This document shows, one piece after another, positions 12,919 to 13,505 of a stretch of DNA of 13,505 nt. Positions within the stretch are counted from its first letter, which is position 1; the number at the start of each line of letters is the position of its first letter. The notes below the pieces were generated by a model. The model saw nothing but the letters and a program-made list of their open reading frames with translations. It did no database searches and was not told the DNA's origin. Location: NCBI GenBank assembly GCA_031264785.1, contig JAISDN010000008.1, forward strand, positions 1 through 13,505. The letters are read 5' to 3'. The translations under genes were made by a program, and so were the position numbers. The stretch is from Candidatus Nomurabacteria bacterium (GTDB lineage Bacteria; Patescibacteriota; Saccharimonadia; Saccharimonadales; Saccharimonadaceae).

Positions 12919-13505
12919 CTAAGCCATAACTCGCCTTATAGCAACCACTACCAACAATACCAAAACCAACAGCCCGCCAATTACACCAACTGACGCAACA
13001 TCTGTCGCCGCGCCAAAACCAGTAGCCGGCGGCGCAATCACAACAACCGCTTCAGGCTGCTTAACCTCAGATTGGCTAGTCCCGGGCCGATTAACCTGAA
13101 CCTGTTTAGTCACCAGTGTCAAACTCAAACTATGATTCGTCGCAAACTCCTCAATCTTCTGCCCATCGGTCAGCTTCGTCCCGCCAAATTTCAGAGTCTG
13201 ATCCGCCACCGGAATCCCAGTCAAGTCAAAAATCTTCGCCTTCAGCTCGCCAATCGTCATACTGACGCCGCGAGCAAAAATCTGCAACGTTCCGCCCGAC
13301 CACTCAACATTCACCACCGTTCCCAGCACCAAATGCAGCGTTGAATCCTTCTGAATCGAATAATCCTGCAAAGTGTTCTCGTCCTCCAGCAACTTGCCAG
13401 CAAAAGTCAAAGTCTGCAGAGCCACTGGCAAGCCCTCCTTATCCTGAATCTTCTCCTTAACCACCCCAATAAAATCAGTCGGCTCAACCTCCAGAGTAAT
13501 ATGCG
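12919..13505 (-). CDS. Ubiquitin-like surface protein, two Ub folds, tail anchor (5' partial)
   Basis: 194 residues are visible; the start lies beyond 13505. A GTG at 13462-13464 is in frame but would cut the first fold, so it is not the start. Visible residues 1-60 align without gaps to ubiquitin 12-71 with 42 identities (ITLEVEP, KIQDKEG, FAGK.LED, IQK.STLHLVL). The equivalents of K27, K29, K33, K48 and K63 are kept; R42, I44 and R72 are Thr, Thr and Gly. No RGG end follows: the chain runs into a diverged second ubiquitin-like fold (63-131, LKAKIFDLTGIP, DQTLKFGGTKL). Next come a linker with prolines, a PPATG motif (158-162), a membrane helix (169-189) and RRVMA. By the positive-inside rule the Ub folds should face outward. 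polA starts 63 nt downstream. A conjugation role is unlikely without diglycine; host mimicry or adhesion is speculative. Confidence 0.9.
   Translation of the reverse strand, partial: HITLEVEPTDFIGVVKEKIQDKEGLPVALQTLTFAGKLLEDENTLQDYSIQKDSTLHLVLGTVVNVEWSGGTLQIFARGVSMTIGELKAKIFDLTGIPVADQTLKFGGTKLTDGQKIEEFATNHSLSLTLVTKQVQVNRPGTSQSEVKQPEAVVVIAPPATGFGAATDVASVGVIGGLLVLVLLVVVAIRRVMA
13018..13032 (-). other. Sortase-like sorting motif PPATG in the ubiquitin-like protein
   Basis: PPATG precedes a 21-residue hydrophobic helix (12937-12999) and an arginine-containing C-terminus, the three-part layout of LPXTG cell-wall sorting signals, with Pro in place of the first Leu. No sortase gene is in the window, so covalent anchoring is inferred; a simple membrane tail is the alternative. 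Confidence 0.45.

Noticed and set aside
12919..13464. Complete small ubiquitin-like gene starting at the GTG at 13464
   Set aside because: The frame stays open to the window edge and the 13 upstream codons (HITLEVEPTD...) match ubiquitin strand 2, so the real start is further upstream.
12919..13505. Eukaryotic contamination as the source of the ubiquitin sequence
   Set aside because: There is no intron or diglycine junction, the gene ends in a bacterial-style sorting tail, and it continues directly into a repeat and polA with similar composition. It still deserves a read-mapping check.

Overview
The window looks like a compact bacterial chromosome segment, most plausibly from a Patescibacteria (candidate phyla radiation) lineage such as Saccharibacteria. 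That placement is an inference from very tight gene packing, single-copy housekeeping genes mixed with surface proteins built from collagen-like, IPT/TIG, FISUMP and WxL-like beta modules, and a shortened PolA. TGA is used as a stop (for example after the IPT/FISUMP gene and after mutM), so the UGA-recoded CPR lineages are unlikely. All ten protein genes are on the minus strand. The only plus-strand gene is a tRNA-Arg.

Layout from left to right. (1) 1-1134: a secreted or membrane-anchored collagen-like protein, C-terminus cut by the window edge, divergent from a tRNA-Arg(GCG) at 1273-1349 that ends in a strong hairpin terminator. (2) 1398-6837, transcribed right to left: IPT/FISUMP surface protein, holA (DNA polymerase III delta), aspS, maf. 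(3) 6971-10382, transcribed right to left: a protein of unknown function, dut, mutM and an alkaline-phosphatase-superfamily phosphodiesterase, joined by a 3-nt gap, a 1-nt overlap and a 4-nt overlap. dut, mutM and maf fit a genome-sanitation theme (removing dUTP, oxidised bases and non-canonical NTPs). (4) 10504-12855: polA, flanked on both sides by copies of a short palindromic GC-rich repeat. (5) 12919-13505: the 3' part of a gene for a ubiquitin-like surface protein, 5' end outside the window.

The most striking item is the last gene. Its first visible domain matches eukaryotic ubiquitin at 42 of 60 aligned positions (Ub residues 12-71) and keeps K27, K29, K33, K48 and K63. It is followed by a diverged second ubiquitin-like domain, a proline-containing linker, a PPATG sortase-like motif, one membrane helix and an RR tail. 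There is no C-terminal diglycine. The arrangement suggests ubiquitin folds displayed outside the cell rather than a conjugation tag.

Two further patterns cut across genes. First, five start codons (holA, aspS, dut, the unknown gene, polA) have a TATAAT-like -10 ending 6-7 nt before the ATG, four of them in the extended TGnTATAAT-type form and all without a Shine-Dalgarno site, which predicts leaderless mRNAs. Second, the palindrome AAACTTTATAAAGTTT occurs three times, in three unrelated genes, always in the same reading frame (Leu-Tyr-Lys-Val), with two half-copies in two more genes.
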